Shown in pieces: positions 62,416-64,000 of a stretch of 64,000 nt of DNA (its first letter is position 1; every line of letters begins with the position of its first letter). The notes beneath the pieces are model-generated. The model searched no databases. It was not told where the DNA came from and was given only the letters and a program-made list of their open reading frames with translations. Source of the DNA: Enterococcus sp. PF1-24 (lineage in GTDB: Bacteria > Bacillota > Bacilli > Lactobacillales > Enterococcaceae). Both the position numbers and the translations under genes were made by a program. The stretch is taken from contig NZ_JARXWL010000009.1 in assembly GCF_029893325.1 (NCBI RefSeq), forward strand, positions 1-64,000, in the 5' to 3' direction.

Positions 62416-63504
62416 ATGAGTCGAATGGATCGATATCAAAAAATCCATAAAGAATCTCAACGGGCAGAACAGAAAAATAATTTTTCTGTCCGCAAAGAAG
62501 TCAATCAGCCTAAAGATCATTATCAGGATTATCAAGCTGATCATTATGATGAAGATGATTATCAAACCCCACAAAAGAAACGCCGCTTTGGTTTCCGCAG
62601 AAATAAAGAAAAGCGACCCAAGCGTAAATCTTCCTTTAAAAAGAAAATTTTCAAGTTTTTGCTATTATTTATTTTAATTGAAGTTGCTAGTTTTTTTGTA
62701 GGTAAAGTTCAAGCGGAGCTGGATTCATCCATTCCCCAACAGGAAGTGATGACTTTTAACGGTGTAAGCAGTGGAACAGGCAATAAGAATATTCTTTTGT
62801 TGGGAAGTGATAGCCGTGAAGGAGAAACCGCCCGAGCAGATACGATTATGGTTTTAAATATTGATAGTGGCAAGCCGAAGTTGGCTTCTTTTATGCGAGA
62901 TACTTATGTGAATATTCCCGGTTATGGTTATGATAAAATTAACTCGGCTTACGCTTATGGTGGGGCTGATTTATTACGGCAGACGCTGGAGCTTAATTTT
63001 GGTATCACTTGTCGCTATTATGCCATTGTGGATTTTAAAACTTTTGAAAAAGCGATTGATGCGATTTTCAGCAGTGGTGTTAAAATTGATGCCGAAAAAG
63101 ATTTGGATTTAGATGGCGTCTTTATTAATCAAGGTATCCAAAAAATGGACGGTCATACTTTATTACAGTATGCTCGTTTCAGAATGGATGAAGAAGGAGA
63201 CTTTGGTCGAGTTCGGCGTCAGCAGCAAGTCATGTCAGCTATTTTTGGCCAAATGAAAAATCCTTTAGTGCTGTTGCGCTTACCTTATGCTGCTGGTAAA
63301 GTTTGGGGTTATACCGCTACCGATTTACCAATGACCCATATGGTAGTTAATTCTTTACATGTTGCTAAAGGGGTTAGTGGGATTGAGCGTTTGAGCATCC
63401 CTGTTGAAGGTTCTTGGCAGTTTGGTGAATATGATGTCGGTAGTGTTTTAGATATTGATGAAGAAATGAACCGTCAAGCAGCGCAAGCCTTTTTTAATCA
63501 ATAA
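62416..63504 (+). CDS. LytR-CpsA-Psr (LCP) family protein
   Basis: The 362-residue protein has a basic cytoplasmic N-terminus of about 80 residues and one membrane helix (about 84-104). The LCP domain follows outside, with the core ILLLGSDSREGETARADTIMVL, FMRDTYVNIPGYG, KINSAYAYGG, and DFGRVRRQQQV. Such proteins attach polymers such as teichoic acids or capsule to peptidoglycan. The start at ATG 62416 follows AGGTGG (62402-62407). The GTG at 62404 lies inside that box. Confidence 0.92.
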   Translation: MSRMDRYQKIHKESQRAEQKNNFSVRKEVNQPKDHYQDYQADHYDEDDYQTPQKKRRFGFRRNKEKRPKRKSSFKKKIFKFLLLFILIEVASFFVGKVQAELDSSIPQQEVMTFNGVSSGTGNKNILLLGSDSREGETARADTIMVLNIDSGKPKLASFMRDTYVNIPGYGYDKINSAYAYGGADLLRQTLELNFGITCRYYAIVDFKTFEKAIDAIFSSGVKIDAEKDLDLDGVFINQGIQKMDGHTLLQYARFRMDEEGDFGRVRRQQQVMSAIFGQMKNPLVLLRLPYAAGKVWGYTATDLPMTHMVVNSLHVAKGVSGIERLSIPVEGSWQFGEYDVGSVLDIDEEMNRQAAQAFFNQ

Positions 63505-63615
63505 ATGGTGGAAAAATAAAAAATTTATAAATCAAAATGGAAAATCAATTTTATTCCGTGAAAGTTTATGATATATTTGTTATGTTGTGAAAAATTATGT
63601 TTGAGAGGAAAATCA

Positions 63616-64000
63616 ATGAAATTAGCAGTTGTTACAGATAGTACAGCTTTTTTATCGCCAGAGATTCAAGCAAGTGAAAATCTCTTTACGGTTCCAATTC
63701 CAGTAATTTTAGATGGTAAAATTTATAATGAAGGAATTGATATTGAAGCTGATGCTTATTATGAATTATTAAAACAAAGTAAAGAATTCCCTACAACTTC
63801 TCAACCAGCTTTAGGAGAAGTTTTGAAGGTATATGAAGAAATTGCTGAAAAAGGCTATGATACAATTTTAAGTATTCACCTTTCTGGTGGTATTTCAGGA
63901 TTTGTAAATACTTTAAATTCAATTAAAGATACGATTGATGGCGTGACAATTCTTCCTTATGATTCAAAAATTACCAGTGTGCCAATGGGCCATATGGTTG
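63616..64000 (+). CDS. DegV-family protein, truncated by the window end
   Basis: This gene runs off the right edge after 128 codons. The start is MKLAVVTDSTAFLSPE, with IPVILDGKIYNEG and FPTTSQPALGEV next and the loop HLSGGISGFVNT. That is the N-terminal part of DegV, a fatty-acid-binding protein that serves in fatty-acid incorporation. GAGAGG precedes the ATG. The C-terminal half is not in the window. Confidence 0.92.
   Translation, partial: MKLAVVTDSTAFLSPEIQASENLFTVPIPVILDGKIYNEGIDIEADAYYELLKQSKEFPTTSQPALGEVLKVYEEIAEKGYDTILSIHLSGGISGFVNTLNSIKDTIDGVTILPYDSKITSVPMGHMV

Noticed and set aside
62323-62574. Minus-strand frame over the LCP gene start
   Set aside because: It reads through a terminator region and the beginning of a clear LCP gene. 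No ribosome binding site was seen.

Overview
The window is about 64 kb of low-GC DNA from a Gram-positive chromosome of the order Lactobacillales. An Enterococcus-like organism is the best guess. The evidence is A+T-rich codon use, strong AGGAGG-type ribosome binding sites, a Met T-box, YlxM-Ffh, a Bce-type peptide-resistance module, an LCP protein, and an aromatic operon ordered aroE-aroF-aroB-aroC-tyrA-aroA-aroK-pheA. This assignment is inference from gene content, not from a marker-gene comparison. Almost all of the sequence is ordinary chromosomal coding DNA. I see no prophage, CRISPR array, rRNA or tRNA. The only mobile-element candidate is a hairpin-rich stretch at the extreme left edge.

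Layout. 1-3552: edge hairpins, tex, an SprT-like protein and a YdcF-like protein. 3573-6627: promoter, T-box riboswitch and the metQ-metN-metI methionine importer. 6706-10230: two DUF1538 membrane proteins with a PII-like protein, then an AGCS amino-acid/sodium symporter. 10339-13193: a HAD phosphatase, a GNAT protein, a TraB/GumN-like lipoprotein and a convergent LysM protein. 13483-19453: murE, a YafY/WYL regulator with two YciI-like proteins, alcohol dehydrogenase with an orphan AraC-type regulator, and a SAP/DUF6434 protein. 19508-25269: PhoPR, DUF523, ylxM-ffh and DUF2785. 25319-29083: an Rgg-type regulator divergent from an MFS transporter, then pckA. 29531-33474: a membrane protein, a Trp-codon leader-peptide attenuator and a three-gene ABC importer. 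33579-38717: signal peptidase I, a DUF2922-like protein, an ABC exporter with a MerR regulator, and an Rrf2 regulator with a short-chain dehydrogenase. 38920-43429: a complete BceRS-BceAB module. 43478-45117: a tandem structured repeat and a phosphodiesterase. 45149-54936: a UMF1 transporter, a Tyr/Phe-codon leader-peptide attenuator and the aromatic operon. 55080-64000: Nudix, guanylate-kinase-like, DUF1002, a second signal peptidase I, thioesterase, DUF5648-like, a DEAD-box helicase, a PNPOx-like protein, an LCP protein and the start of a DegV protein.

The most interesting result is a pair of related regulatory RNAs at 30400-30690 and 46466-46750. Each starts from a near-consensus promoter and encodes a short peptide of 19 or 20 residues. 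One peptide has three Trp codons near its end and the other has three Tyr and two Phe codons. Each RNA then folds through an equivalent series of mutually exclusive hairpins ending in a terminator, and a second terminator-like hairpin follows. The two RNAs share an 11-base core and a near-identical terminator, so they look like one attenuator scaffold carrying different sensor peptides. One precedes an ABC importer, which is therefore probably a tryptophan importer. The other precedes the chorismate/Tyr/Phe operon. Ribosome-mediated attenuation of this design is less usual in Firmicutes than T-box or TRAP control.

Other points of note are a ~124-bp repeat at 43488-43775 in two tandem copies whose differences are compensatory in the stems, a MurE with the DNPR motif expected of meso-diaminopimelate enzymes, a textbook MerR operator with a 19-bp spacer at 34797-34827, and palindromic operator candidates in front of the WYL, Rgg and Rrf2 regulators.
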